Positions 24,822-35,589 of a DNA stretch of 64,000 bases are shown in pieces (within the stretch, counting starts at the first letter, position 1; each line of letters starts with the position of its first letter). The stretch covers positions 2,279,501-2,343,500 of the forward strand of contig CM075768.1 of the NCBI GenBank assembly GCA_037974665.1, read 5' to 3'. Below the pieces are notes generated by a model. The model saw only the letters and a program-made list of their open reading frames with translations, was not told the DNA's origin and did not search any database. This DNA comes from Ehretia macrophylla (taxonomy: Eukaryota; Streptophyta; Magnoliopsida; Boraginales; Ehretiaceae). The position numbers and the translations under genes are program-made.

Positions 24822-25548
24822 CAATGAAAGCGGACCAAGGTTTTTATTCGTTAGCCAAGCGCACCTATTACAGAAGCGAAAGCAATGTACCCTATTGCCC
24901 AACCGAAGAGTATCCTCATAAAAGAATGAATAGGAAGCAAGCCCGGTCTATATTGCGTTAGTTATGTTTACTTCACCCCCCACGTACTCCTCTATTCTTA
25001 TATTCAAATTTCGTCTCTAAGCTTCCCCCTTAGTGCCTGCTGAGACTTATTTCCTCTCGAAGTTGAATGGAAGTTTCATTTCCTAAGTCTCAGATAATGT
25101 CTTTTATTGAGTCCCTATAGTTCATTCATTCCCCTACATAGTATTTAGAGTCATTTTTCACTAAGAATGATTGCAATATAAAAAAGAGAATTCCATATTG
25201 AAGATCTTTTGACCCATATACGATTCAGTTCTACATCTTAGCGCTGAATTAATGAATAGAGATTGAGCTTCACTTCGCGAGTCGGGAATGGCATCATTTA
25301 TTAGATATTCCAAAGTTCTAGCGTTGACAAGAGATGAGCTAAAGAGGTGGCCGGGCAGTTGACCAGGCCCTACCACATACAGACAGCAAGCAAGAGTTGC
25401 GTCGGCTTATCCGGAAAATGAAATTCTTGCCACCCTAAATGCTACTACCTCTTTGCTAAGCACATGAATGCTTGATCGAGAAAAGCAAGCAAAGAAGCAG
25501 CAGGATACGAAATATGAAGGGGCTGGAGGTAGAGCCGAAGAGTTAGAG
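24822..25548. other. Foreign, organelle-like DNA patch, left part
   Basis: This is a sharp change in texture inside the L2 3' LTR, richer in G+C and with no similarity to any LTR here. Words such as AAGCAAGCCCGGTCTATATT and AAGCAAGCAAAGAAGCAGC are typical of plant mitochondrial spacer DNA. No mitochondrial gene was recognised. The left join is TAGCC|CAATG with no target duplication. The patch ends where A1 inserted (TAGAG, 25544-25548) and resumes at 32627. A nuclear mitochondrial insertion is likely; a plastid or other unique source is possible. Confidence 0.5.
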
Positions 25549-26001
25549 TGTGATAACCCGAACCCGGCATGCATTTAATGGCATTTAATTGCATTCAATT
25601 AAGTGTTATCTTAAATGTTAGCATTGAATTTTGTGTTTATTTTTAGTTAAACATTCATTTGTAGCTTTATTTTCATATTTATGTTAATCGGTTTTATTTT
25701 TCTTGCATCTTAATGTTCGATTTTCAATTAAATGAAAAGTAGCTCCAAGCCGGAGTAAATTTTGAACTATGTTGCTTTTCAAAAATTATATTTTCTTAAA
25801 TTCTTTGAGATTTAATTGTTATTCTTTTATTGTCGCAAAATGCATTGCATTTCGAGAGCGATAGTTAGAGAGTATTTTCTAGTCCTCAGCAAATAGTAAA
25901 AACTGGTATTTAGTGTTTTAATTTTAGTGTTTTAGTTGTTGTTAGCTAGAATTAAAATTGTGTTAGTTGTTTAAGCTTTAAAATGCCTAAAATAAGCCTA
26001 T

Positions 26002-26047
26002 TTGACCAATTTTTAAGTAGATTGACCAAGGTTTTGACTTGTTGACT
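26002..26047 (+). promoter_or_regulatory. Cluster of four W-boxes in A1 5' LTR
   Basis: TTGACC at 26002-26007 and 26022-26027, TTGACT at 26034-26039 and 26042-26047. This is the core bound by WRKY factors, which act in defence and wounding. Comparable clusters sit at the same LTR position in all families here. The function is inferred from motif and placement only. Confidence 0.45.
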
Positions 26048-27530
26048 TAGTTGTCATCTTTTATAAGATTATAATAGCAAGAAGAAAAAAAAAAAGAACA
26101 AAGCTGAAAATACTAAGAAGCAGGCCGAAACTCCTAGGAGAAAAAAATATATTTCAACTTTCAAATCTTCAAATCTTCGCATGAGCTTGCACGGGGTTGT
26201 TTCCGAGGCATCCGGCGTGGTTTTGCTAGCGTCTAGGAGCGTCATAGGTGAGGGTTTCATGTTTATTTGCGCATTTCAATGCTTTATGTATTAACTTTAA
26301 ATTATGGATTTTATCCATAGAATGTTATTTTAATCATTTTGATGCTTGAAGAATGTTCCCTAGCAATTGTAGAACATGTATTTATAGTTTTTAAACATTT
26401 TCTACGGTTGAATATCGAAATTGAAATTTAAATTGATAATTGAATAGTAAATTGTGAATAGTAAACCCCTGGTTCAATGAAGTTGCTCCGTTATGCGTTT
26501 TGTTGATGTAGAAAGGTGCTAGATATGCTAGAATGCCTAAATGTGTGGTTTAATTGGATTGTGTAATGGAAAAACGGAGGAAAATGGCTTAGTGAAAGTT
26601 GGGGTCGTTTAGGTCAAGTTTGGTATTTTATCGTTTTGCGTGATAGCATTGTCTCGGGAGGCCATGGAAGCACTTTTGGTGTAGTTATGGCATTGGTTGG
26701 GTGTTTGGTTAGGGTAGCGGTAGTTCAAACGAGCAAAGGGGAAAACCAGGGCTTTGTGTGAATTCTAGGGTAAAGTACGGTTTCGGGGTCTTTAGACGTG
26801 CCTTATGGTGACCTAGGAGGATTGGTGAAGTCAGTTTCCAAAACTCGTGGCTCATTTGAAAGTAGTAGCGTTTTGAAAGTTGGGGTCATTTTGTGATTTT
26901 GTGTGTGTTCATAGTGTAATGCCTATAGAATGCTTAATATTGCTTGATGTGCTTGTTAAAGTTGGTTATGATTGAATTGTATATCAATTGCTGATAATGC
27001 TTATTAGTGTTGTTCTTGTTACTTTATAGATTGTAAATGTTTGTTGTATCGCATGTTGTTACTAACCTGCACTTCAGTGCCTTGCTCGATTATCGTTATA
27101 TATCTCGTATTGCATTGCATAAGTGTCGGGCGCGTGAGTGATGGGCCTCTCTGGGTAGCCTCGGGTTGCCAGTGTTGGTTGCTCTAGCTCCGTGTCCTAT
27201 TCCCATTCTCGCTTGGGATGCCGCCCAGGGAGTTTGGGTCGTAGAATTGACAGAGTATTTCCGGAGTACTCTAACGGAAGTTATAAGGTGGGTGAGCCGG
27301 CGCGTCATCGTTAAAGTCATCGAAATCGTGATCGGTACATTACTTGCTCGAGTGAACCATAGCCTTCAAAGTGTGGTATAGCTTTGAATGGTTGTGTTAA
27401 TGCTTTCTTAATTGTTTATTGTATTGTCGTTTACATTGAATGTTTCCTTATTGATTATGTTGCTTAACTGTACCTATTTGCATTGCACGAACTTCTTTCT
27501 CTCCACCTCGATATCTGTCTCGCCCTCACT

Positions 27531-27553
27531 GAGTATACATGTTGTGTATACTC
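27531..27553 (+). other. Perfect 8-bp LTR hairpin in A1 5' LTR
   Basis: GAGTATAC and GTATACTC are separated by seven bases, just upstream of the acceptor-like site. The same arms are at 31983-32005, 34747-34769, 46324-46346, 53497-53519 and 57893-57915. The loop varies slightly while the arms do not. Confidence 0.7.
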
Positions 27554-28170
27554 ACTCCTCACCACCACATTTCAGGAAATGCCATGTTAGCTGGAAAGTT
27601 CGTGATTACGTGAAAGATCATGCTTGAAGAGTTGTCTTGCGTGCTATGTGGCTTGAGTTGTCAAAGATGCAAAGATGTATGCTTCATGTGTTGTTTGTAT
27701 TTAATGTTAAAAAGGAATGTAATATAAGTTTTCTAGGTTATTGATGTGATTTGGAAAAGCTAGTTTATGTATTTAGATAGAATAGTTTAACTTTAATGCA
27801 TGTTTGCAATGTCCAAAAGAAAATAGTTAGAATAGTATGATAGTCTATTTTGTGCAATAGGTTAGTATAGTTTAATTGCCTGGCATGAATGTTCTTGTCA
27901 AAGATGAAAAGGGATAGGTTAGCTTTTAAATTGGAAATGTACATTTAGTTGTGTTTGCTTGTTGAGAACCAAGGCCCGGATGGCCTTGAGGTGTTTGTAT
28001 GGTTGGTCACGGTGCTGGTCCACTTATATGCTATTACAGGTTTTACATTTTGCCTAGAAACAGGGGAAACTCTGTCCGTCTTTCCCTAAAATTTTGACCG
28101 GGTTTGGAATTGGGTTGTAAATAGATTGATTAATAGAACTCCCGGTCTCGAGAGGGATCGGGGTGTTACA

Positions 28171-30011
28171 AGTGGTATCAGAGCTTGTTTAGCTCATAAG
28201 CTAGGATAGGGTCCTCGGTTTGGTAGGTAATGATCCTAGAATGTGTGCTTGTTAAGTGTGTCTTGAAAGTGTATGCTTGCATGTGAGATTGTGTGTCTTG
28301 ACTTGAATGTATGCACCTATGCGATATAGTTATGTGTTATGTGTTAAATGTTTCTCAGTGAAGTGAAGTGTCTAATTGTGTATTGAATTGACCTATTGAA
28401 TTGGCATCGTGAATCGAATCGACCTCGTGAATTGTTATTTACTTGAAGTATTGCTTGTAATGTGTGTATTGGAATGTCTTGAATTGGTTATGCCGTGATT
28501 TGAATTGATTATGTTGTGCTTGACTTGATTGTCATGCTTGAGTGACTTTGTTGAATAAACTCTTTTGTAAACTTGCTTGCATAATAGTTTAAGGCATGTG
28601 TATAAATGTGATATCTTGGCATTCATACGTGTCCCGTGGATGTGGTAAGTAAGTCTTCTTTCTCCCCTGAAGAAAGTGGTTCACAGCTAGCCTCTCAAGG
28701 TGTATGGATTGGCAGGAAATGAATGGCATTTAGTTATACTTTATTTGGGAGTTGGTGTTTGCTTTTGGAGCTCGGTTATTGGCGAATCTCTAAGGTCCTC
28801 CTCTGTGATTAAAAGTTGTGAAGAGTAGCTTTCTCTTGGGGTTTTATTTGGTTGTTCTATGGGGCATTCTTTGGTTTTCTTAATGGGTATTCTTTGGAGA
28901 CTTCTGTTGGCACTTCTTGGTAGACTTGGCTATTGAGTTTTCAGTCGGACTTACTGCATGGTATTATCTATGGTATATGTGTCTCGGTCTTTATTGGAGT
29001 GCTACCGGCATTCCTTATTGGAAATTCTTCAATGGCATTCTCTAGGATTCTTAGTGGCCATTTATTTAGTATTACTTATTGGGCAATTCTTGGTACTTTC
29101 TTACTGGAGCATTGTTCGGGTATTTTCTTTGGCATCCCTCAGTTGGTTTGGTAATTGGAATTCCTATCAGACTTATTATCTCATATTGCTTATGGTATGC
29201 TGTGGAATACTTTGGGCTTTCTTGGTGGTAAGTTGTATAAAGTTCTCACTTGGCAAACAGTGAAGAGGCCTCAGAGTTGGTTTTGTATATTGTGTACCAG
29301 CTCGATATTTTCCTTAGGGTTTTCGTCTATCTGGGAAACTATAATTGTTATTCAACTTGATTGTCTTATTGGGCACATTATATTCTCTCTGCTACTCCCT
29401 TTGACATTCTTCTCAGCATTTGATAGCAGTACTCAGGATCTAATTGGTTATTCTATGGGGTTATTACTTGGAAGACTTCTTTGGAACTTTTGAAGTATAT
29501 TTGATTGGGCTTCTTAGTATTTTCTTCAGCACTCTTAACAGGGAATTCTTCTATGAAATTCATGACCAGCGGGGTACTTCTTTGGACCTCTGGATGGAAC
29601 CTTTGTTTGAGCCTTTATTTGGCTTCTTACTTGGGAATTCTCGGGCAGTAACAGTTGAACTTCTACTAGAGATTCGTGTATGGGGTATTCATTCGGTATT
29701 CTTCTTATCATTAATATGTGATGTGATTTTATCTACAGTATCTTTGCTTTAGTCTTTATTAGTATTATCTCGGCGCTTTTGGTTGGAATTTTATTTTTCT
29801 TCGGTATTCGTGTCAACGGAATTTTGTGCAGTATCTACATTTGAACCTTTATTTGGCATTACTACTTGGAATTTCTTCTTAAACTTCCCTATTGGTTATC
29901 TTGATTAATATACTTGCTCAGCAGCTAATGAAGATTAGTCAGAGTTGGATTTCAGTTGATGCAGATTGAAAGAAGAATTGCGAGGACGCAATTGTTTTAA
30001 GGGGGGAAGGA
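28171..30011 (+). other. Internal region of A1: primer site, leader, degenerate low-complexity body, polypurine tract
   Basis: TGGTATCAGAGC at 28173-28184 is a perfect initiator-Met primer site. The leader follows, then from about 28720 to 29900 a body made of loosely repeated words like TTGGAATTCTT and TTTGGCATT. This gives frames with hydrophobic residues (28933-29752) but no start context, domain or retained frame between copies. Hairpin AATTGCG-AGGA-CGCAATT is at 29976-29993 and the purine tract AAGGGGGGAAGGA at 29999-30011. Confidence 0.85.
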
Positions 30012-32621
30012 TGTGATAACCCGAACCCGGCATGCATTTAATGGCATTTAATTGCATTCAATTAAGTGTTATCTTAAATGTTAGCATTGAATTTTATGTT
30101 TATTTTTAGTTAAACATTCATTTGTAGCTTTATTTTCATATTTATGTTAATCGGTTTTATTTCTCTTGCATCTTAATGCTCGATTTTCAATTAAATGAAA
30201 AGTAGCTTCGAGACGGAGTAAATTTTGAACTATGTTGCTTTTCAAAAATTATATTTTCTTAAATTCTTTGAGATTTAATTGTTATTCTTTTATTGTCGCA
30301 AAGTGCATTGCATTTCGAGAGCGATAGTTAGAGAGTGTTTTCTAGTCCTCAGCAAATAGTGAAAACTGGTATTTAGTGTTTTAATTTTAGTATTTTAGTT
30401 GTTGTTAGCTAGAATTAAAATTGTGTTAGTTGTTTAAGCTTTAAAATGCCTAAAATAAGCCTATTTGACCAATTTTTAAGTACATTGACCAAGGTTTTGA
30501 CTTGTTGACTTAGTTTTCATCTTTTATTAGCTTATAATAGCAAGAAAAAAAAAGAACAAAGCTGAAAATACTAAGGAGCAGGCCGAAACTCCTAGGAGAA
30601 AAAAAAACAAAACATTTCAACTTTCAAATATTCAAATCTTCGCGTGAGCTTGCACGGGGTTGTTTCCGAGGCATCCGACGTGATTTTCCTAGCGTCTAGG
30701 AGTGTCATATGTGAGGGTTTCATGTTTATTTGCGCATTTGAATGTTTCATGTATTAACTTTAAATTTTGGATTTTATCCGTAGAATGTTATCTTAATCGT
30801 TTTGATGCTTAAAGAATGTTCCCTAACAATCGTAGAACATGTATTTATAGCTTTTTAGTATTTTCTGCGGTTGAATATCGAAATTGAAATTGAAATTGAT
30901 AATTGAATAGTAAATTGTGAATAGTAAACCCCCGTTTCGATGAAATTGCTCCGTTATGCGTTCTGTTGATGTAGGAAGGTGCTAGATATGCTAGAATGCC
31001 TAAATGTGTGGTTTAATTGGATTGTGTAATGGAAAAACGGAGGAAAATGGCTTAGTGAAAGTTGGGGTCGTTTAGGTCAAGTTGGGCATGCGTGATGGCA
31101 TTGTCTCGGGAGGCCATGGAAGCACTTTTGGTGTGGTTATGGCGTTGGTTAGGTGTTTGGTTAGGGTAGCGGTAGTTCAAACGAGCAAAAGAAAAAATCG
31201 GGGCTTTGCGTGAACTCTAGGGTAAAGTAGGGTTTCAGGGTCTTTAGACGTACCTTATGGTGACCTAGGAGGATTGGTGAAGTCGGTTTCCAAAACTCGT
31301 GGCTCGTTTGAAAGTAGTAGCGTTTTGAAAGTTGGGGTCATTTTGTGATTTTGTGTGTGTTCATAGTGTAATGCCTATAGAATGCTTAATATTGCTTGAT
31401 GTGCTTGTTAAAGTTGGTTATGATTGAATTGTATATCAATTGCTGATAATGCTTATTAGTGTTGTTCTTGTTACTTTATAGATTGTAAATGTTTGTTGTA
31501 TCGCATGTTGTTACTAACCTGCACTTCAGTGCCTTGCTCGATTATCGTTATATATCTCGTATTGCATTGCATAAGTGTCAGGCGCGTGAGTGATGGGCCT
31601 CTCTGGGTAGCCTCGGGTTGCCAGTGTTGGTTGCTCTAGCTCCGTGTCCTATTCCTATTCTCGCTTGGGATGCCGCCCAGGGAGTTGGGGTCGTAGAATT
31701 GACAGAGTATTTCTGGAGTACTCTAACGGAAGTTATAAGGTGGGTGAGCCGGCGCGTCATCGTTAAAATCATCGAAATCGTGATCGGTATATTACTTGTT
31801 CGAGTGAACCATAGCCTTCAAAGTGTGGTATAGCTTTGAATGGTTGTGTTAATGCTTTCTTAATTGTTTATTGTATTGTCGTTTACATTGAATGTTTCCT
31901 TATTGATTATGTTGCTTAACTGTACCTATTTGCATTGCACGAACTTCTTTCTTTCCACCTCGATATCTGTCTCGCCCTCATTGAGTATACGTGTTGTGTA
32001 TACTCACTTCTTACCACCACATTTCAGGAAATGCCATGTTAGCTGGAAAGTTCGTGATTACGTGAAAGATCATGCTTGAAGAGTTGTCTTGCGTGCTATG
32101 TGGCTTGAGTTGTCAAAGATGCAAAGATGTATGCTTCATGTGTTGTTTGTATTTAATGTTAAAAAGGAATGTAATATAAGTTTTCTAGGTTATTGAAGTG
32201 ATTTGGAAAAGCTAGTTTATGTATTCAGATAGAATAGTTTAACTTTAATGCATGTTTGTAATGTCCAAAGGAAAAGAGTTAGAATGGTATGATAGTCTAT
32301 TTTGTGCAATGGGTTAGTATAGTTTAATTGCCTGGGATGAATGTTCTTGTCAAAGATGAAAAGGGATAGGTTAGCTTTTAAATTGGAAATGTATATTTAG
32401 TTGTGTTTGCTTGTTGAGAACCAAGGCCCGGATGGCCTTGAGGTGTTTGTATGGTTGGACACGGTGCTGGTCCACTTATATGCTATTACAGGTTTTACAT
32501 TTTGCCTAGAAACAGGGGAGACTCTGTCCGTCTTTCCCTAAAATTTTGACCGGGTTTGGATTGGGTTGTGAATAGGTTGATTAATAGAACTCCCGGTCTC
32601 GAGAGGGATCGGGGTGTTACA
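30012..32621 (+). repeat. 3' LTR of A1
   Basis: It begins TGTGATAACCCG at 30012 directly after the polypurine tract and ends GGTGTTACA at 32621, followed by the TAGAG duplication. It carries the same ordered parts as the 5' LTR, with the hairpin at 31983-32005. Confidence 0.92.
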
Positions 32622-32626
32622 TAGAG

Positions 32627-32865
32627 ACTACAGTATAAAGCCCTCAATCATGCTCTTGCCAGTGGAATAGATTGTATATACTCTCGCTGATTAAGGAAAA
32701 TTCTGCGCTACATGAAAAAACATAGGGGTCATCCCTGGACTTAATAAGGAAGGAAAAAAAAGTGCCCCTATGACTGACGTTCTAGTGAAAGCGATGAAAG
32801 TATAGTTGTGCTCCAGTGGAACGGGTAAAAGTTCTACGATGACAAGCCCCGTCAAGGCGACCCTG
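32627..32865. other. Foreign, organelle-like DNA patch, right part
   Basis: This is the continuation of the patch beginning at 24822, split by A1. It includes GTGAAAGCGATGAAAGTATA and similar non-LTR sequence. The right join to L2 is CCC|TGTACTAAG. With the left part it makes about 966 bp of foreign DNA. Confidence 0.5.
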
Positions 32866-32891
32866 TGTACTAAGTTAGAACGGAGGCGTAT

Positions 32892-35387
32892 TGTGATACC
32901 CCGAACCTGCATGTATTCAATAGCATTTTAAGTTCATTTAAATTGCATTTTATTAACCTTTCACCTTCTTTGACCAAACTAGTTGACTTTTCATCTACAT
33001 TGACCAACTACGACAAGGTGGGAATTTTTGAAATGTTTAATAAAAGGCAAACTTGGGATTAGAAATAAAAAAAATGCAATGTTAAGTTAGTCAAATTTTG
33101 GGTCAACTTTGGAATTAAATCTGAACCAATTGGGGAAGAGTTAGGTAGCAAATTATATATGGTTGGAAAGCTCTATGAGTCTAGTTTATGAGGGTTCAAA
33201 CCGTTCGTGAATTGGAGTTTTCTAGAAGAAGTTATGGCCGTTTTCGTGAGGTCGCGCATAGCTATTTTGGTTTAGCGGGTTGACCGAATTTTGACCTTTG
33301 ACTTCTTGACATTTTTTTTTTAAATTAGCAGAATGTGCACGAAAAAAACAGAGAGAAAAAGCCTTTAAACCATGAGGAAATGAAGGAGAAAAAAAAAAGA
33401 AAATCTCACCTTCAAATTTTTGATTCTTCGCGTGGGCTTGTGCGGGGTGGTTTCCGAGGCACTCTACGAGGTTTTCCTAGCGTCTAGGAGCGTCTAAGGT
33501 GAGGGAAGCATGTTATTTGCGCATTTATACGTTGTATATGTTAACTTTGTCAATTTTTAGATTTATCCGTAGATCGTTATTTAAAGCGATTTGATGCTTC
33601 TAGAATGTTCCTTAGCATTTGTAGAACATGTATTTATAGCTTTGTAACATTTTCTGCAGTTAAATGTTGTGATTGCAAATTAAATTGTGAAATGAATAGT
33701 GTTTTATGAATAGTAAAACCTTGAAACGTTGAAATTGCGCTGTTATGCTTTCCGTTGATGTAGAAACGTGCTAGGTATGCTAGAATGCTAAAATGTGTGG
33801 TTTGTTTGGGTTGCGTAGTGGAAAAAACGAGAATTAAGCCTTTGGAAAAGGTGGGGTCGTCTTGGTCGACTTTTGCGTTTTCTCGTTTTACGTGTTGGCA
33901 TTGCTTCGGGAGGCCATGGAAGCACTTTTGGTGCGATTATGGCGTTAGTTGGGTATTTGGTTGATATAGTTGTAGTTCAAACAAGAAAGGGGGAAATCGG
34001 GGCTTTGTGCGAGTTCTAGGGTAAAGTAAGGTTTCGGGGTCTTTAGACGTGCCTTATGGTGACCTAGGAGGGTTGGCGAAGTCGGTTTCCAGAACTCTTG
34101 GCTCGTTTGGAAATGGTAGCATTTTGATAGTTGGGGCCGATTTGTGTTTTTGTGTGTTTTCTTGTCTTTATGCTTATAGAATGTTTAGAATTACTTGGAA
34201 TACTTGTTTGAGTTGTTTTGGATTGAATTACTTATCAAATTGCTGCTATTGCGTGCGAGAGTAACCTACTTTGTTATTCTTTCACGTGTGGCTTTATCGC
34301 TTGTTTATCGCCTTGTATCGAGTCTTGCATTGCATAGTATCTCGCGCGTGAGTGATGGGCCTCTCTGGGTAGCCTTGGGTTGCCAGTGTTGGTTGCTCTA
34401 GCTCCGCTGCTATTCCCTTTCTCGCTTGGGTTGCCTCCCAGGGAGATTTGGGTCGTAGGATTGATGGATACTTCCGGGGTATTCCAAACTGGTGTTATAA
34501 GGTGGTTTGGGCCGGTGCGTCATCGTTAAAGTCATCGGAATCGTGATCGGTACATTACTCGCTCGAGTGAACCATAGCCTTCAAAGTGTAGTATAGCTTT
34601 GATTGGTTGTGTTAATGCTTTCTTTAGTTGTTTAATTGTATTGTTGTTTATATTGAATGCCTTTTATTGATTGTATTGCTTAACTGTACCTATTTGCATT
34701 GCACGATCTTCTTTCTCTCCAATTCGATATCTGTCTCGCCCTCACTGAGTATACGTGTTGTGTATACTCACTCCTCACCACCACATTTCAGGAAATGCCC
34801 TGTTAGCTGGAAAATTCGTGATTTCGTGAAAGTCCGTGATTGAAGAGTTGTCTTGAGTGCCTATGTAACTTGAGTTGTCAAAGTTGTCAAGTTGTATGCT
34901 TTTATGTTGTATGTAATTATTGTTAAAAGAAATGTAATATAAATCTAGCTATGTAGTTGGAATGGTTTGATAAGTTAGATTATGTATATAGTTAATGTAG
35001 CTTAACTTCAATGCATGGCTGTAATGTCCAAAGGAAAAGAATTAGAATGGCATGATAGTTTATTTTATGCAGTAGCTTTGTATGGTTTAATTGCCTAAAT
35101 TGAATGTACTTGTCAAAATGAAAAGATAGGTTAGTTTTTAAATTGGAAATGTATGTATACTTGCTGAGTTTAAATTGTTGAGAACCGAGGCTCGGATGGC
35201 CTTGAGGAAGTTTTGTATGGTTGGACACAGTGGTGGTCCATTTATATGCTATTACAGGTTTTGCATTTCGCCTATAAACAGGGGAGACTCCGTCCGTTTT
35301 CCCTGAAAATTTTGCCCGGGTTTGGTTTGGGTTGTGATTAGTTTGATTGATAGAACTCCCGGTCTCGAGAGGGATCGGGGGGTCACA
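32892..35387 (+). mobile_element. Solo LTR of family A (subfamily b) in the L2 3' LTR
   Basis: It starts TGTGATACCCCGAACCTG and ends GGGGGGTCACA, 2496 bp, with a perfect CGTAT duplication (32887-32891, 35388-35392). The empty site CGGAGGCGTATAACTATG is visible intact at 19640 and 36074. Its first part resembles the A2 LTRs rather than A1. Four W-boxes lie in 33280-33310 and the 8-bp hairpin at 34747-34769. Confidence 0.95.
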
Positions 35388-35589
35388 CGTATAACTATGA
35401 ATGGATTGTTGAAGGAGTGATTATTGTATAATATGGTTGGGTTGTTTATTGTTGAATGTTTGTGGAGTTAGTTGTATGAGTTGTGAGAAGGTTGGTTTAG
35501 AGCCTCGGTATCCTAATTACTGTCATTATACTGCCAAAATTCCGTTGCGTCCTGACTGATTGTAGGTGGGGTCGAGTTGGGGTGTGACA

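Larger units (their letters stand above)
25549..28170 (+). repeat. 5' LTR of A1
   Basis: It starts TGTGATAACCCGAACCCGGC and ends GATCGGGGTGTTACA. Four W-boxes (26002-26047) precede an A-rich run and the predicted first exon. A donor-like CATAG|GTGAGGG lies near 26247. A conserved block (27140-27310) resembles the same block in X and Y. The perfect 8-bp hairpin GAGTATAC / GTATACTC is at 27531-27553, and the acceptor-like CACATTTCAG ends near 27575. Confidence 0.92.
25549..32621 (+). mobile_element. A1: complete gag-pol-less LTR retrotransposon (LARD-like, family A)
   Basis: A1 is flanked by a perfect TAGAG duplication (25544-25548, 32622-32626). It has a 5' LTR 25549-28170 (2622 bp), a primer site, a 1841-bp internal region without gag-pol, a polypurine tract and a 3' LTR 30012-32621 (2610 bp). 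The LTRs are about 97% alike by eye, with a few small indels such as one near 26627/31083. The internal region is the same length, within one base, as that of A2 (1840 bp). It depends on proteins from another element; the coding partner is not in this window. Confidence 0.93.
22635..35589 (+). repeat. 3' LTR of L2, interrupted twice
   Basis: The pieces are 22635-24821, 32866-32891 and 35393-35589, about 2.41 kb together. The first break is the foreign patch, with two host bases lost. The second is a solo LTR with the target duplication CGTAT. Reading through the breaks matches the intact 5' LTR stretch TAGCCTATGTACTAAGTTGG at 19618-19637. A short ATTATTG-type microsatellite is at about 24075-24140. 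The acidic frame is at 24577-24678. Confidence 0.88.

Noticed and set aside
24822-25548. A host gene or plastid gene in the foreign patch
   Set aside because: The longest frame (25161-25376, minus) has no recognisable domain and I could not match any organelle gene by eye.
27166-27381. A 71-codon frame starting PVLVALAP, repeated at 31618-31833
   Set aside because: It lies in the conserved LTR block; other family A copies have stops or shifts (34380-34560, 45939-46124). I treat it as conserved DNA or RNA rather than a gene.
28933-29752. Overlapping hydrophobic open frames in the A1 interior that look like membrane proteins
   Set aside because: They arise from repeated TTGGAATTCTT-type words with biased composition. 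The matching region in A2 and H breaks into different frames, there is no domain, and three frames are open at once.
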